Assembly (NCBI RefSeq): GCF_004295645.1
Contig: NZ_CP034752.1
Coordinates: 3,906,001 to 3,970,000, forward strand
Direction: 5' to 3'
Origin: Limnobaculum zhutongyuii
GTDB lineage: Bacteria; Pseudomonadota; Gammaproteobacteria; Enterobacterales; Enterobacteriaceae
Length of the DNA stretch: 64,000 nt
Position 1 is the stretch's first letter, and each line of letters starts with the position of its first letter. Of the stretch, positions 33,988-43,839 are shown in pieces. The translations under genes were made by a program, and so were the position numbers. The notes under the pieces are model-generated. The model made no database searches. It saw only the letters and a list, made by a program, of their open reading frames with translations, and was not told the DNA's origin.

Positions 33988-34593
33988 TTAGGCGGCCAGA
34001 TTGTTCAGTTTAATACGCAGTAACTCTTTCAGTACCGGCGATGGATTATCTTCAAATGCTTGCGTATATGCATCACGCGCACCTTTTGTATCACCTTTGG
34101 CCACTAAAACATCACCACGAATTGCCTGAGCCTGTGCAAACCAACCACCTTTCTGTACTGCATCCAGCGTTTTTAACGCATCATCAAACTGCTTCTCTTG
34201 CAGTTGAATACGCGCCAGACGCAGATTGATGGCTGGCAATAGATTATCGTCCTTGGTATGAGTTTGCGCCCACTGCAGTTGTTGCTTAGCTTTGGCAAAA
34301 TCACCCTTCTCAACCAGGTCCTGAGCCAGTTTCAGCGCACCAAAAACACCATAGGTGTTGCCATTAGCCTGAACAAATGCCTCTAAACCCGCCGTATTCT
34401 CGCTTTGCAACATAGCATTATCAAAGGAGACCGAAGCAGTCGTTAAGCTGGTATGCTGATGTGACTGCCAGTAACGCCAGCCAAACAGACCACCGATACC
34501 TAAAACGACACCCACTACGATAGCTTTTCCATTTTCACGGAAAAAGTTACGCACCGCATCTAACTGCTCGTCTTCATTGTTATAGATTTCCAC
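33988..34593 (-). CDS. yfgM: YfgM, ancillary SecYEG translocon subunit
   Basis: A 201-residue inner-membrane protein. The cytoplasmic N-terminus (MEIYNNEDEQLDAVRNFFRENGK) is followed by one membrane segment (about 24-41, AIVVGVVLGIGGLFGWRYW) and a periplasmic TPR-like helical domain. YfgM associates with SecYEG and the chaperone PpiD in E. coli and helps newly exported proteins fold. Its place between hisS and bamB is conserved. The gap to hisS is 14 bp and to bamB 10 bp, so hisS-yfgM-bamB are probably co-transcribed. Confidence 0.93.
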   Translation of the reverse strand: MEIYNNEDEQLDAVRNFFRENGKAIVVGVVLGIGGLFGWRYWQSHQHTSLTTASVSFDNAMLQSENTAGLEAFVQANGNTYGVFGALKLAQDLVEKGDFAKAKQQLQWAQTHTKDDNLLPAINLRLARIQLQEKQFDDALKTLDAVQKGGWFAQAQAIRGDVLVAKGDTKGARDAYTQAFEDNPSPVLKELLRIKLNNLAA

Positions 34594-34607
34594 GGTGTCC
34601 CTCTTGA

Positions 34608-35897
34608 TTAACCGATCAATGTTGCTAAATGCGCCGCAGCTTCAGCCTGCGTCACAGTTTGTTGTTCGCCATTGCGCAGATCTTTCACTACCACCTGCCC
34701 GGCTGCTACTTCATTTTCACCCAGAACCAGGGCCACTTGCGCTCCCCACTTATCGGCACGGGCGAACTGTTTTTTAAAGTTACCACCACCGTAGTTGGTC
34801 ATCAGACGCAGCTCAGGGGCAGTATCACGAATAGTTTCAGCCAGCTTCATGGCCGCAATTTGCGTACCTTCGCCGGAAGATATCAGATAAACATCCACTG
34901 GTCGTGCGGCTTTAAACTCCGGGTTAACCGCCTGCACTAACAGTACCAGACGTTCCAGCCCCATTGCAAAACCAACACCCGGTGTTGCATGTCCACCTAA
35001 TTGTTCAACCAGACCATCATAACGACCACCGGCACATACTGTACCCTGAGCACCTAAACTGGTGGTTACCCATTCAAATACCGTGCGGTTGTAATAGTCG
35101 AGACCACGAACTAAACGTGGATTAATTGTATAACCGATACCAACATTATCCAAAAATGCGCACAGACCGGCAAAATGTTGTTTAGACTCTTCGTCCAGAT
35201 AATCCATTAATGTCGGAGCGCCGTTTAACAGCGCCTGAACGCCGGCATTTTTTGAATCCAGTACCCGCAACGGGTTGGAATACATACGGCGTTTGCAGTC
35301 TTCATCCAGCTTATCTTTATGCTGTTCTAAAAACGCAACTAATGCCTCTTTATAATTGGCCCGGGCTTCCAGTGAACCGATAGTGTTTAGCTCCAGAGTA
35401 ACGTGTTCTGCAATACCCAGTTCACGCCACCAGCGAGCCGTCAGCATAATCAGTTCTGCATCGACATCCGGTCCGGCAAGACCAAATACTTCGGCACCCA
35501 TTTGATGGAATTGACGGTAACGGCCTTTCTGAGGACGTTCATGACGAAACATCGGCCCTAAATACCACAGACGCTGTTCCTGATTGTAGATAAGACCACG
35601 CTCAATACCGGCGCGAACGCAACCGGCAGTCCCTTCCGGACGCATGGTTAACGATGTCACCTCTTCACCATCGCGCTCGCGATCGTTGAAGGTGTACATC
35701 TCTTTTTCTACTACATCAGTAACTTCACCAATAGCACGCTTAAACAACGGGGTTTGTTCAAGAACCGGCGTGCGAATCTCACTATATCCATAAGACTCAA
35801 CAACACGCTTAATAATGTCCTCAACTCGCTGCCATACTGCGGTGTCTTCTGGTAAATAGTCATTCATACCACGTACAGATTGAATTTTCTTTGACAC
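34608..35897 (-). CDS. hisS: Histidyl-tRNA synthetase
   Basis: A 429-residue class II synthetase that charges tRNA-His. Motif 1 region: IQSVRGMNDYLPEDTAVWQRVE. Motif 2: TSLTMRPEGTAGCVRAGIE then WYLGPMFRHERPQKGRYRQFHQ. Histidine-binding LVRGLDYYNRTVFEW and motif 3 GVGFAMGLERL follow. The C-terminal anticodon-binding domain (about 330-429) ends LATLIG. Close in length to E. coli HisS (424). Lies in the ispG-hisS-yfgM-bamB series. Confidence 0.97.
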   Translation of the reverse strand: MSKKIQSVRGMNDYLPEDTAVWQRVEDIIKRVVESYGYSEIRTPVLEQTPLFKRAIGEVTDVVEKEMYTFNDRERDGEEVTSLTMRPEGTAGCVRAGIERGLIYNQEQRLWYLGPMFRHERPQKGRYRQFHQMGAEVFGLAGPDVDAELIMLTARWWRELGIAEHVTLELNTIGSLEARANYKEALVAFLEQHKDKLDEDCKRRMYSNPLRVLDSKNAGVQALLNGAPTLMDYLDEESKQHFAGLCAFLDNVGIGYTINPRLVRGLDYYNRTVFEWVTTSLGAQGTVCAGGRYDGLVEQLGGHATPGVGFAMGLERLVLLVQAVNPEFKAARPVDVYLISSGEGTQIAAMKLAETIRDTAPELRLMTNYGGGNFKKQFARADKWGAQVALVLGENEVAAGQVVVKDLRNGEQQTVTQAEAAAHLATLIG

Positions 35898-36044
35898 GTC
35901 AATTCTCTATATTCTTTAAAATTTTGTTGATTATAGGAGGTATTCCCTCTCCACATCAATGCAAACAGGCGGTTATTACACAGTAACACCGCCCGATTAA
36001 TCTGTCTTTTTACCAATCGTCACTCATATTGTCACGATTTCTCA

Positions 36045-37160
36045 TTAATCCTGACTGATATCGATACGCTTGGATTTATCCAGCATGCTGGCTCTGGCGC
36101 GGATCTTCGCTTCCAGTTGGTCGATCATATTATCGTTATCAAAGCGTTCTTTCTGGCGCTCACCATTTTCATAGTAACCGCTCTTATTATGACCGCCCGT
36201 TACACCAATATCAGATACCAGTGCTTCACCAGGCCCATTAACCACGCAGCCAATAATGGAAACATCCATTGGCGTGATAATATCTTCCAGACGCTGTTCC
36301 AGTGCGTTAACCGTACCGATAACATCAAATTCCTGACGGGAACAGGTTGGGCAGGCAATAAAGTTGATCCCTCTGGAGCGAATACGTAGCGCCTTCAGAA
36401 TATCAAAACCAACTTTCACTTCTTCTACCGGATCTGCCGCCAGTGAAATACGTAATGTATCACCAATGCCTTCAGCCAATAACATGCCTAAACCAATCGC
36501 CGACTTCACCGAGCCACTACGAGCACCGCCAGCTTCAGTGATACCTAAATGCAAAGGTTGTTCAATTTGTTTTGCTAACAGGCGATAAGATTGCACCGCC
36601 AAAAATACGTCCGAAGCTTTAACGCTAACTTTAAAAGCATCAAAGTTCATACGGTCAAGAATTTCAACGTGACGCAGAGCAGACTCTACCAGCGCTTCTG
36701 GCGTTGGCTCACCATACTTTTCCTGAATGTCTTTTTCTAACGAACCGCCGTTGATACCGATGCGGATAGGAATGTTTTTGTCACGAGCACAGTCAACAAC
36801 GGCACGAATGCGATCTTCACGTCCGATATTACCCGGGTTAATACGCAGGCAATCCACACCGTACTCGGCAACCTGCAAAGCAATACGGTAATCAAAATGA
36901 ATATCCGCCACCAAAGGAACTGAAACTCGCTGTTTAATCAACTTAAACGCTTCTGCGGCTTCCATGGTTGGAACAGAGACTCTGACGATATCCACGCCAA
37001 CCCGCTGTAGTGACTCAATTTGCTTTACCGTTGCCTCTACATCAGTAGTGCGAGTATTGGTCATTGACTGAACGGCGATGGGAGCCCCATCGCCAATAGG
37101 TACGTTACCTACATAAATACGTTTTGATTTACGACGAACAATCGGCGTTTCATTATGCAT
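36045..37160 (-). CDS. ispG: 4-hydroxy-3-methylbut-2-enyl-diphosphate synthase (flavodoxin)
   Basis: The 371-residue Fe-S enzyme makes HMBPP in the MEP isoprenoid pathway. An N-terminal TIM barrel (VGNVPIGDGAPIAVQSMTNTRT, RINPGNIG) is followed by the C-terminal cluster domain with CPTCSRQEFD and IIGCVVNGPGEA, supplying the three [4Fe-4S] cysteines. It depends on cluster supply such as that from the isc operon in this window. It follows rodZ after 45 bp; hisS follows after 147 bp with a hairpin (GGCGGT / ACCGCC near 35968-35993). Confidence 0.97.
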   Translation of the reverse strand: MHNETPIVRRKSKRIYVGNVPIGDGAPIAVQSMTNTRTTDVEATVKQIESLQRVGVDIVRVSVPTMEAAEAFKLIKQRVSVPLVADIHFDYRIALQVAEYGVDCLRINPGNIGREDRIRAVVDCARDKNIPIRIGINGGSLEKDIQEKYGEPTPEALVESALRHVEILDRMNFDAFKVSVKASDVFLAVQSYRLLAKQIEQPLHLGITEAGGARSGSVKSAIGLGMLLAEGIGDTLRISLAADPVEEVKVGFDILKALRIRSRGINFIACPTCSRQEFDVIGTVNALEQRLEDIITPMDVSIIGCVVNGPGEALVSDIGVTGGHNKSGYYENGERQKERFDNDNMIDQLEAKIRARASMLDKSKRIDISQD

Positions 37161-37205
37161 TATAAGCTCTCCCCGAAAACTACCACGACTGGTTAACTTT
37201 GTTTG

Positions 37206-38138
37206 TTATTCAGCCGCTAACGTCAGGCGAGCAGTACGACTTGAACTTTTATACGGGCTCATATCGACAGGTTTGCCTTTGTAACTAATTTCTACTCCAG
37301 CTGGCGCTCCCAGTTTAACCCGATAAGGGGCTTGTCCGGAGAGTGACAACTTACCATCTTTTCTCTGTAAACCACTGTACAGATTTTGACCTCTGGCATC
37401 GATCACTTCTACCCAGCAATCCTGAGTAAAGGTCATATAGATATCATTGGTATCCTGTACCGGTTGTGCTGTCGTACCTGTTGCAGCTTCTGCTTCGGCA
37501 ACCTGAGCTGCTACCGCTTCTTCCAGCGTTGGCGCAACATTTTGAACAGATTGGGCCGGAGCCTGACCAGCATTATTAGCGGCAGGCGCACTGTTGGTGG
37601 AATCCGGATTCACAGACGGCTGAGACGTGGTGGTATTAGAAGACGTGGTATCAGGCTGGTTAGTGGACAACAAAATTTGGTTTTGCTCACCAGATGACGG
37701 GGCCAGATCGTTTTGTTGTGCTTTGTGATTTTCCCACCACCAGGCTCCGGTTAAACCAAGTACTACGAATAAAATCAACCAGGTAAACAGGGTTAACCAA
37801 CGATCAATTTTTTTACGTGGTTTACCCAGCGTAAAGCCTTTAATTCGATTAGTTTCAACAATATTCTTTTCTACATTACTTTTTGGCAGCAATGCAATTA
37901 ACTCATCCTCTGGCACCTGAACCAGCTTGGCATAAGAACGGATATAACCTTTGATAAAGGTTGGCGCTAAATCCAACGGATTTAAACCATCCTCCAGTTC
38001 TCTGACAGTACTCACCTTCAAACGCAGTTGCTCCGCCACCGAACGTTGGCTGAGGTTCAATGCTTTTCTGGCTTCGCTGAGTCGGTAACCGATTTCAGCC
38101 AGTGGTGTCTCTCTTTCTTTCGGTGTATCAGTATTCAT
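37206..38138 (-). CDS. rodZ: Cell-shape protein RodZ
   Basis: A 310-residue bitopic protein that links MreB filaments to the wall-synthesis machinery. Residues about 15-85 form an XRE-type helix-turn-helix (IGYRLSEARKALNLSQRSVAEQLRLKVSTVRELE) used for MreB binding. One membrane segment lies near 112-130. The periplasmic part has a Ser/Thr/Asn/Gln-rich linker (about 140-225) and a C-terminal DUF4115 beta domain (DCWVEVIDARGQNLYSG). Its start overlaps the end of pilW by 11 bp, so the two are coupled. Confidence 0.93.
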   Translation of the reverse strand: MNTDTPKERETPLAEIGYRLSEARKALNLSQRSVAEQLRLKVSTVRELEDGLNPLDLAPTFIKGYIRSYAKLVQVPEDELIALLPKSNVEKNIVETNRIKGFTLGKPRKKIDRWLTLFTWLILFVVLGLTGAWWWENHKAQQNDLAPSSGEQNQILLSTNQPDTTSSNTTTSQPSVNPDSTNSAPAANNAGQAPAQSVQNVAPTLEEAVAAQVAEAEAATGTTAQPVQDTNDIYMTFTQDCWVEVIDARGQNLYSGLQRKDGKLSLSGQAPYRVKLGAPAGVEISYKGKPVDMSPYKSSSRTARLTLAAE

Positions 38139-38880
38139 GAGCTAAGAATAATTGGTATTGTTTTGATTGTGAAAAACCTTGCGCCAGTTGCTTACCATAA
38201 CGTTTTATATCGTTTACGCGATTATCTGACGCCGCAAATTGAATCTGTATCCATAAACTTTCAGCACTGACAGGAAGTTCTTGCTGATAGAGGTTAAGCA
38301 ATGTCTGAGCCTCTTCACGTCTGCCCTGCTGCCAGTAGCGAGCCGCAGTATTTAATATCCGCACACCCTTTTCTGGATTTTGTTTTAATGCCCGGCTTAA
38401 TTTTTTATCTGCTTCATCTGGTTGCCCGGCCTGCAATAAACAATAACCTGAATACTCAAGGCTATTGGAAACATCATCGAGACGCTCAGTGGCTGCTGCC
38501 AGCTCGAAATAACGTTGCGCCTCATCATACTGCCCTAAACTACAGAGAAACGCACCGTAATTATTTAACACATCGCCATTCTCTGGCGCTAACTGCAAAG
38601 CCGTATGATAGCGGGAAGCTGCTTGTTCATTCTCCCCGATGCCCTGCAGATATAGCCCCATACCTAGCTGTGTCCGGTAGTCTTGTGGAGCATAATTCAC
38701 TGCCCGTTCAAGATTTTTTCGTGCCGCTACCGTATCACCCTGTGATAAATAGGCCATACCTAAGGTTAGTCGAATCTCTGCAGCCTGCCCCATATCAGCG
38801 GCATGTTCTTCTGTTCTCTGACTGTTACAACCCATCAATATTCCAGTCAGTAACGGTATAGATAACAATATCTTCTGCAT
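38128..38880 (-). CDS. pilW: PilW-like TPR lipoprotein (type IV pilus biogenesis family)
   Basis: A 250-residue lipoprotein with a signal peptide ending in lipobox LMGC (Cys18) and TPR repeats over residues about 30-220 (LGMAYLSQGDTVAARKNLERAVNYAPQDY, LGMGLYLQGIGENEQAASRYHTALQLAPENG, YGAFLCSLGQYDEAQRYFELA). The family (PilW/PilF) assists secretin assembly in type IV pilus species. No other pilus gene is in the window, so the role here is open. Position between rlmN and rodZ is common in many gammaproteobacteria; I do not recall it in E. coli. Confidence 0.85.
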   Translation of the reverse strand: MQKILLSIPLLTGILMGCNSQRTEEHAADMGQAAEIRLTLGMAYLSQGDTVAARKNLERAVNYAPQDYRTQLGMGLYLQGIGENEQAASRYHTALQLAPENGDVLNNYGAFLCSLGQYDEAQRYFELAAATERLDDVSNSLEYSGYCLLQAGQPDEADKKLSRALKQNPEKGVRILNTAARYWQQGRREEAQTLLNLYQQELPVSAESLWIQIQFAASDNRVNDIKRYGKQLAQGFSQSKQYQLFLAHEY

Positions 38881-38961
38881 TGATTTTACAGTCCCTGTAT
38901 CTACAACGTTCTATACTACAACAATAATCTACTTTCATATATTGTTGTAACACATCATGTT

Positions 38962-40128
38962 TTAGAGTGTTTTAATTGAAATAGGTTCCCCATTCATTTT
39001 CTTTTTTAAAGTACGCTTGGTTCTGTCGATAACTTCACCCGCTAATTGGCCGCAAGCCGCATCAATATCGTCTCCACGGGTTTTACGCACAATAACAGTA
39101 AAGCCGTATTCCATCAGTACTTTAGAAAATCTGTCTACCCGACTATTTGAGCTACGGCCATAGGGGGCACCGGGGAATGGGTTCCACGGAATTAAGTTAA
39201 TTTTCGAAGGAGTGTTTTTCAAACACTCAGCTAATTGATGAGCATGCTCTGTTCCGTCATTGATGTGATCAAGCATCACATACTCAACGGTAACTCGCCC
39301 TTGGTTAGCATTAGACTTATCCAGATAACGGCGAACCGCCGACAGGAAGCTCTCAATATTATATTTGCGGTTGATCGGCATGATTTCATCGCGGATCTCA
39401 TCGTTAGGTGCGTGCAGTGAAATGGCTAACGCCACATCGATCATCTCACCCAACTTATCCAGAGCAGGCACCACACCTGATGTCGATAAAGTTACCCGGC
39501 GTTTGGACAGACCAAAACCAAAGTCATCCAGCATAATTTCCATTGCCGGTACCACATTGGAGAGATTCAGCAGAGGTTCACCCATGCCCATCATCACTAC
39601 GTTTGTAATTGGACGCTGACCGGCAACTCTGGCTGGCCCTATCACTCTGGCTGCGCGCCAGACCTGACCAATAATTTCTGATACCCGCAGATTGCGGTTA
39701 AAACCCTGTTGTCCGGTTGAACAGAACTTACATTCCAGTGCGCAACCAACCTGTGATGACACACACAACGTTGCCCGATCGTCTTCCGGAATATATACCG
39801 CTTCAACCTGTTGGTCGCCAACCGCCAGAGCCCATTTAATCGTACCGTCCGCTGAACGCTGTTCTGTTACTATCTCAGGTGCCCGAATTTCTGCGACCTG
39901 TTGTAAACGTGCGCGCAGAACTTTATTAATATCCGTCATCTGCTCAAAATCGTCATAACCGAACTGGTAAATCCACTTCATGATTTGATCGGCACGGAAT
40001 GGTTTTTCGCCTAAAGAAGCAAAAAATTCACGCATCGCCTGACGGTTAAGATCTAATAAGTTAATTTTTTCTGACGGATTGGCTGATAAAACAGGAGCGT
40101 CAGATGACGTTAAAATCTGCTCGGACAT
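38962..40128 (-). CDS. rlmN: 23S rRNA / tRNA adenine-C2 methyltransferase RlmN
   Basis: A 388-residue radical SAM enzyme that methylates C2 of A2503 in 23S rRNA and A37 in some tRNAs. The cluster motif CALECKFCSTG (CxxxCxxC) lies near residue 125, and the N-terminal domain (LNRQAMREFFASLGEKPFRADQIMKWIYQFG) positions the RNA. The partner cysteine is near the C-terminus in RGDDIDAACGQL. Length matches E. coli (384). Upstream is a 337-bp gap that includes the ndk terminator. Confidence 0.96.
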   Translation of the reverse strand: MSEQILTSSDAPVLSANPSEKINLLDLNRQAMREFFASLGEKPFRADQIMKWIYQFGYDDFEQMTDINKVLRARLQQVAEIRAPEIVTEQRSADGTIKWALAVGDQQVEAVYIPEDDRATLCVSSQVGCALECKFCSTGQQGFNRNLRVSEIIGQVWRAARVIGPARVAGQRPITNVVMMGMGEPLLNLSNVVPAMEIMLDDFGFGLSKRRVTLSTSGVVPALDKLGEMIDVALAISLHAPNDEIRDEIMPINRKYNIESFLSAVRRYLDKSNANQGRVTVEYVMLDHINDGTEHAHQLAECLKNTPSKINLIPWNPFPGAPYGRSSNSRVDRFSKVLMEYGFTVIVRKTRGDDIDAACGQLAGEVIDRTKRTLKKKMNGEPISIKTL

Positions 40129-40417
40129 GGTATTGAAGGCCTCGTTATTACACTTTATGGCGCTAGAAAATCTAGAGAATGTAAAGGGTATTAAAGTTAT
40201 CCCTGCGATATTTTATTTACAGAGAGTTATGCGGGCAGCATTGTACTGCTTTTAGTGAAACGTTTCTATGCACATCAGTATAGTTAAAAGTGAATATCCA
40301 GTCATAATCAGGAGTGGTCATAAATATCATTTGATATTAAAGGACTTTTATCATTCCCCCTGTAATTCTGTCACCAACTGATACACTTATTTACCGCTGA
40401 AATGAACCTGAAATCAG

Positions 40418-40449
40418 TAAAAGCCAGAAAATTAACTCTCTGGCTTTTA
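40418..40449 (-). terminator. Terminator of ndk
   Basis: A 10-bp perfect stem (TAAAAGCCAG / CTGGCTTTTA) with a 12-base loop lies 17 bp beyond the ndk stop; on the minus strand it ends in TTTTA. The rest of the ndk-rlmN gap (40129-40417) shows no gene and should hold the rlmN promoter. Confidence 0.75.
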
Positions 40450-40465
40450 TATTAAATCGTTCAGA

Positions 40466-40897
40466 TTAACGAGTACGCGGGCAAACCTCATTATCACTGA
40501 AGAAATAAGCAATTTCACGTGCAGCTGAAGCGGTAGAATCAGAACCATGAACTGCATTTTCAGTCATGCTATCCGCATAATCAGCACGTAATGTTCCGGC
40601 TAATGCGTTGGCGGGATTAGTCGCCCCCATCAGATCGCGATAACGCTGAACCGCATTTTCACTTTCCAGTACTTGCACGACTACCGGGCCAGAGGTCATA
40701 AAATCCAGCAGACCATTGAAGAACGGTTTTCCATCATGTTCCGCGTAAAAACCTGCCGCCTGCTCTCGAGTCAGGTGTAGCATTTTTGCAGCAACAATGG
40801 TGAATCCTGCATTTTCAAAACGCGAGTAAATAGAGCCAATTGCATTTTTAGCAACGGCATTGGGTTTAAGGATGGAAAAAGTACGTTCGATAGACAT
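40466..40897 (-). CDS. ndk: Nucleoside diphosphate kinase
   Basis: The 143-residue enzyme equilibrates nucleoside di- and triphosphates through a phosphohistidine. It begins MSIERTFSILKPNAVAKN and has RADYADSMTENAVHGSDS, whose histidine is the phosphorylated residue; it ends EVCPRTR as in E. coli. ATG at 40897 with GAGG five bases upstream matches family length; a GTG six bases upstream is less likely. Monocistronic by appearance, with its own terminator. Confidence 0.96.
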   Translation of the reverse strand: MSIERTFSILKPNAVAKNAIGSIYSRFENAGFTIVAAKMLHLTREQAAGFYAEHDGKPFFNGLLDFMTSGPVVVQVLESENAVQRYRDLMGATNPANALAGTLRADYADSMTENAVHGSDSTASAAREIAYFFSDNEVCPRTR

Positions 40898-41207
40898 ATT
40901 CACCTCGGGGTTACTGATAACTGTTCTATATATATTTTAATTTGTAGGGTAAATCATTGTAGCCAGACGTAATTCGCGGCTGATTATACGAGCAGATATC
41001 AGACTTGCCTATCTCGGATGTAACATTTTTTTAAAATAAACCGAAGTTAGTACACATTTTTGGATGTATACCGCATTTTTAGCGCAGAATAACGACAGAT
41101 TGAGACTTGAGGTGCAATTTTAAAGCAAAATACGATGAATTTAGTCTCGAGGAAATTTCGTCCACTAACAGTACAGAGTCTAAATTAGCAAATGTGCAAG
41201 TGGCCGA

Positions 41208-41362
41208 GCAGGAGGCGTTAAGGCGAACGCCTCCTGCACCTCCGCGACTTCCCTCCGCCTTCATTCGGGCTTACGCACCGGCACAGAGCCGCTCCCTACG
41301 TCGCTGTGCCTCGCCGAACATCCATGTTCGGCGTGCTACCCTCATTCAGTTGTCGGCTGAAT
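41208..41362. repeat. GC-rich element with serial hairpins between ndk and pbpC
   Basis: The 513-bp gap between ndk and pbpC holds a GC-rich island with consecutive inverted repeats: 12 bp (41208-41219 / 41226-41237), 7 bp (GGCACAG 41280-41286 / CTGTGCC 41304-41310), 10 bp (CGCCGAACAT 41312-41321 / 41324-41333) and 6 bp (ATTCAG / CTGAAT, 41344-41362). A plus-strand open frame runs through it but looks like chance. It may be a palindromic repeat unit, a pbpC terminator or a structured RNA. The remainder (40898-41207) is AT-rich and includes the ndk promoter region. Confidence 0.6.
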
Positions 41363-41410
41363 TCCAGTGCTCTGAGAGAGAGCAAAAACATAAGATCAAG
41401 AACATAAATA

Positions 41411-43762
41411 TTACTCTAATACAAAACCCACACTACTCACCTGCCCACTCTCATCCAACACGCTAATCTGATATTTACCGGAATTCGTCAGGGTATGAAT
41501 CATTGGTTTGTCTTCTTCGGTTTCCATCAGAGATTCACCGTTAATAAACCACCAGCGTTTACCCCGGCCCCCCTGAGTATCCAGACGCAGATCGAGAGAT
41601 TGTGTCCCCGGAATGAGTTTAAGAATCGCTCCGTCTTTTAACCCCAAAATCAACAGCGGAGGGCTGACATCGTAACTGATAGGTGGGCACTGGGTATCAC
41701 GTTCCGGCAAGCGGCTGGCGCGACGTTCTGACGAAGGTAACCAGGTTTCTAATGCAATTGGCCACAAAGCTATGCGACGTGATATGGCACCACTACAGTC
41801 CGGAGCGACACGTTTCCCTTCGGCATTAACCCACAGGTTTAACCAACCACCAATGCCAGTATCCTGCCCGATAGCAGACAGCGTCGGCGGGATCGTACCG
41901 TCCAGAATCCATGCCTGACGACGCTGACGGCAGTTAGTATCACCAGTGTCCAGAGTTTGCCCCTGAGGCCAGCAAATAACTGCACGACTGACAGAATAGG
42001 GACGCGGATCCTTCGGCCAATTTTTCGCTAACTGACTATTACGGTTTATCAGCAAGTGGTTAATTTGATGCAGAATCGGCACCGCAGTCGCATATCCAAA
42101 CTGACCTGCCACCGGAGTACCATCCGGACGTCCTACCCAAATACCAATCAGATAGCCACCGTTCATACCAATGGTCCACGCATCGCGATAGCCATAACTG
42201 GTACCGGTTTTCCATGCCAGCGGGGTAATATCTGAAATCTGACTATCGGGAACCGGACGGCCTTCCCCAGCCATAATCCGACGAACGATCCATGCCGCGC
42301 CGGGAGAAACTAACTGACGCTCCACCAGGGGATCTTCCGGCCGATAACGTAATGCCGCAACTTTGCCCTGCCGCACAAAGGCACTATAACCGCTAACCAA
42401 CTGATCCATCCGCATACCGGTTCCCCCCAGAATCAACGACAGATTAGGATCGCTGTTAAGCGGGAAACGCAAGACAATACCCGCATTGCGCATATTGCCG
42501 GTAAAGCGTTTTGGCCCATAGGCTTCCAGAACCTGAACCGCAGGCAGATTGAGTGAACGAACCAATGCATCGGAAGCGCTCACCGGGCCGCTAAATCCGG
42601 TATCAAAGTTTCCAGGACGATAATCACCAAACTGACGGGGTACATCCTGTAACAGTGACTCTGCATGGATCAACCCATCATCCAGTGCCATCGCATAAGC
42701 AAAAGGCTTCAACGTTGAGCCGGGAGAACGCCATGCGCTAATCATATCCACATGCCCGAATCGACTACGGTCGTTGAGATCCGCCGATCCGATATAGGCT
42801 TTTACTGACATGGTTGAATGATCAACCACCAAAATACCCATAGAAGTACTGGGAGGTAGCTGACTCTTCCACCCCATGACCATATCTTCAAGACGCCGCT
42901 GTAATGAAGCATCAATAGTGGTATGAATCACATCGGTACTGCTTTCTGCCAATAAACGTCGGGAAAGCAATGGAGCCAGTTGCGGAGCCTGACGCTCTGC
43001 CAGCCAGACACTCTCTTGCTTAATATCGTCTACCTGCGCCTTATCCCAAACGCCATATTCTTCAAGACGATCGAGCACTTTATCTCTGGCAGCTTGCGCT
43101 CGCTCAGGATAACGATCGGGGCGTAAACGACTGGGAGCCTGTGGTAATACTGCCAACAGAGCCGCTTCTGAACGAGTGAGCTCTGATGGAGGTTTATCCA
43201 GATAGGCCCAGCTTGCGGCGCCAATACCCTGTAATGTGCCGCCGTAAGGTGCACGATTGATATATATCGTCAGTATCTGATCTTTGGTGTAATGCCATTC
43301 CAGCTGCAACGTGCGGAACACTTGCCGCAGTTTGCCAACGAATGTTTTATCATGAGGTTCAATCAGGCGAGCCACCTGCATTGAAAGCGTACTACCGCCG
43401 GAGACAATACGTTGGTTAGTCAGGTTCTGCCACAGAGCTCGCATAATGGCTAACGGGTTTATTCCCGGATGAGAATAAAACCAGCGATCTTCATAGGTCA
43501 GCAAGGCTTGCAGATAATAAGGAGAGACTTCATTCAGCGAAACCGAATAGCGCCATACTCCATCCGCATCGGCAAACCGCCACAATGGCGAACCATCTTC
43601 AGCCACGACTACCTTGGCTACTTGCACATCCGGCGCAGGTAAAGGCCAAATCTTATCCGCCAGCCATAGCCCCGATGCCGTAACAGCAATCAATACCACT
43701 ACGACAGCAGTTAGCCTGCGCCAAAAACGAAATGTGAACAATCGGGAAAATAAACTACGCAA
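41411..43762 (-). CDS. pbpC: Penicillin-binding protein 1C (peptidoglycan glycosyltransferase/transpeptidase)
   Basis: A 783-residue bifunctional wall enzyme. A basic N-terminus and one membrane segment (about 16-36) precede the glycosyltransferase domain (YEDRWFYSHPGINP with the catalytic glutamate, GGSTLSMQVARL, NRAPYGGTLQGIGAA). The transpeptidase domain has the catalytic serine in SPGSTLKPF, SLN and WKTGTSYGYRDAW. A C-terminal BiPBP domain (about 690-783) follows. Synteny with yfhM (alpha-2-macroglobulin) is conserved: PbpC is thought to repair wall while YfhM traps proteases. Here the two are separated by 295 bp containing a repeat. Confidence 0.96.
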   Translation of the reverse strand: MRSLFSRLFTFRFWRRLTAVVVVLIAVTASGLWLADKIWPLPAPDVQVAKVVVAEDGSPLWRFADADGVWRYSVSLNEVSPYYLQALLTYEDRWFYSHPGINPLAIMRALWQNLTNQRIVSGGSTLSMQVARLIEPHDKTFVGKLRQVFRTLQLEWHYTKDQILTIYINRAPYGGTLQGIGAASWAYLDKPPSELTRSEAALLAVLPQAPSRLRPDRYPERAQAARDKVLDRLEEYGVWDKAQVDDIKQESVWLAERQAPQLAPLLSRRLLAESSTDVIHTTIDASLQRRLEDMVMGWKSQLPPSTSMGILVVDHSTMSVKAYIGSADLNDRSRFGHVDMISAWRSPGSTLKPFAYAMALDDGLIHAESLLQDVPRQFGDYRPGNFDTGFSGPVSASDALVRSLNLPAVQVLEAYGPKRFTGNMRNAGIVLRFPLNSDPNLSLILGGTGMRMDQLVSGYSAFVRQGKVAALRYRPEDPLVERQLVSPGAAWIVRRIMAGEGRPVPDSQISDITPLAWKTGTSYGYRDAWTIGMNGGYLIGIWVGRPDGTPVAGQFGYATAVPILHQINHLLINRNSQLAKNWPKDPRPYSVSRAVICWPQGQTLDTGDTNCRQRRQAWILDGTIPPTLSAIGQDTGIGGWLNLWVNAEGKRVAPDCSGAISRRIALWPIALETWLPSSERRASRLPERDTQCPPISYDVSPPLLILGLKDGAILKLIPGTQSLDLRLDTQGGRGKRWWFINGESLMETEEDKPMIHTLTNSGKYQISVLDESGQVSSVGFVLE

Positions 43763-43839
43763 TTCAGTTACTCATACAAAGCGGAAATTAGCTCGACAAC
43801 AACAACAACAACAATATCAAACCAATATTATTAGCAGAG

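Noticed and set aside
41208..41362. Third copy of the 6.6 kb / 43.9 kb repeat family
   Set aside because: It shares only short scraps such as GGCTTACGC and CCCTCCG and lacks the ordered anchor blocks.
41107..41466. Plus-strand open frame of 119 codons
   Set aside because: It runs through the hairpin island and into pbpC antisense; its composition reflects the inverted repeats, not a protein.
43796..43814. (AAC)6 trinucleotide run upstream of pbpC
   Set aside because: Short simple-sequence tract in a non-coding gap; no sign of phase-variation control at the pbpC start.
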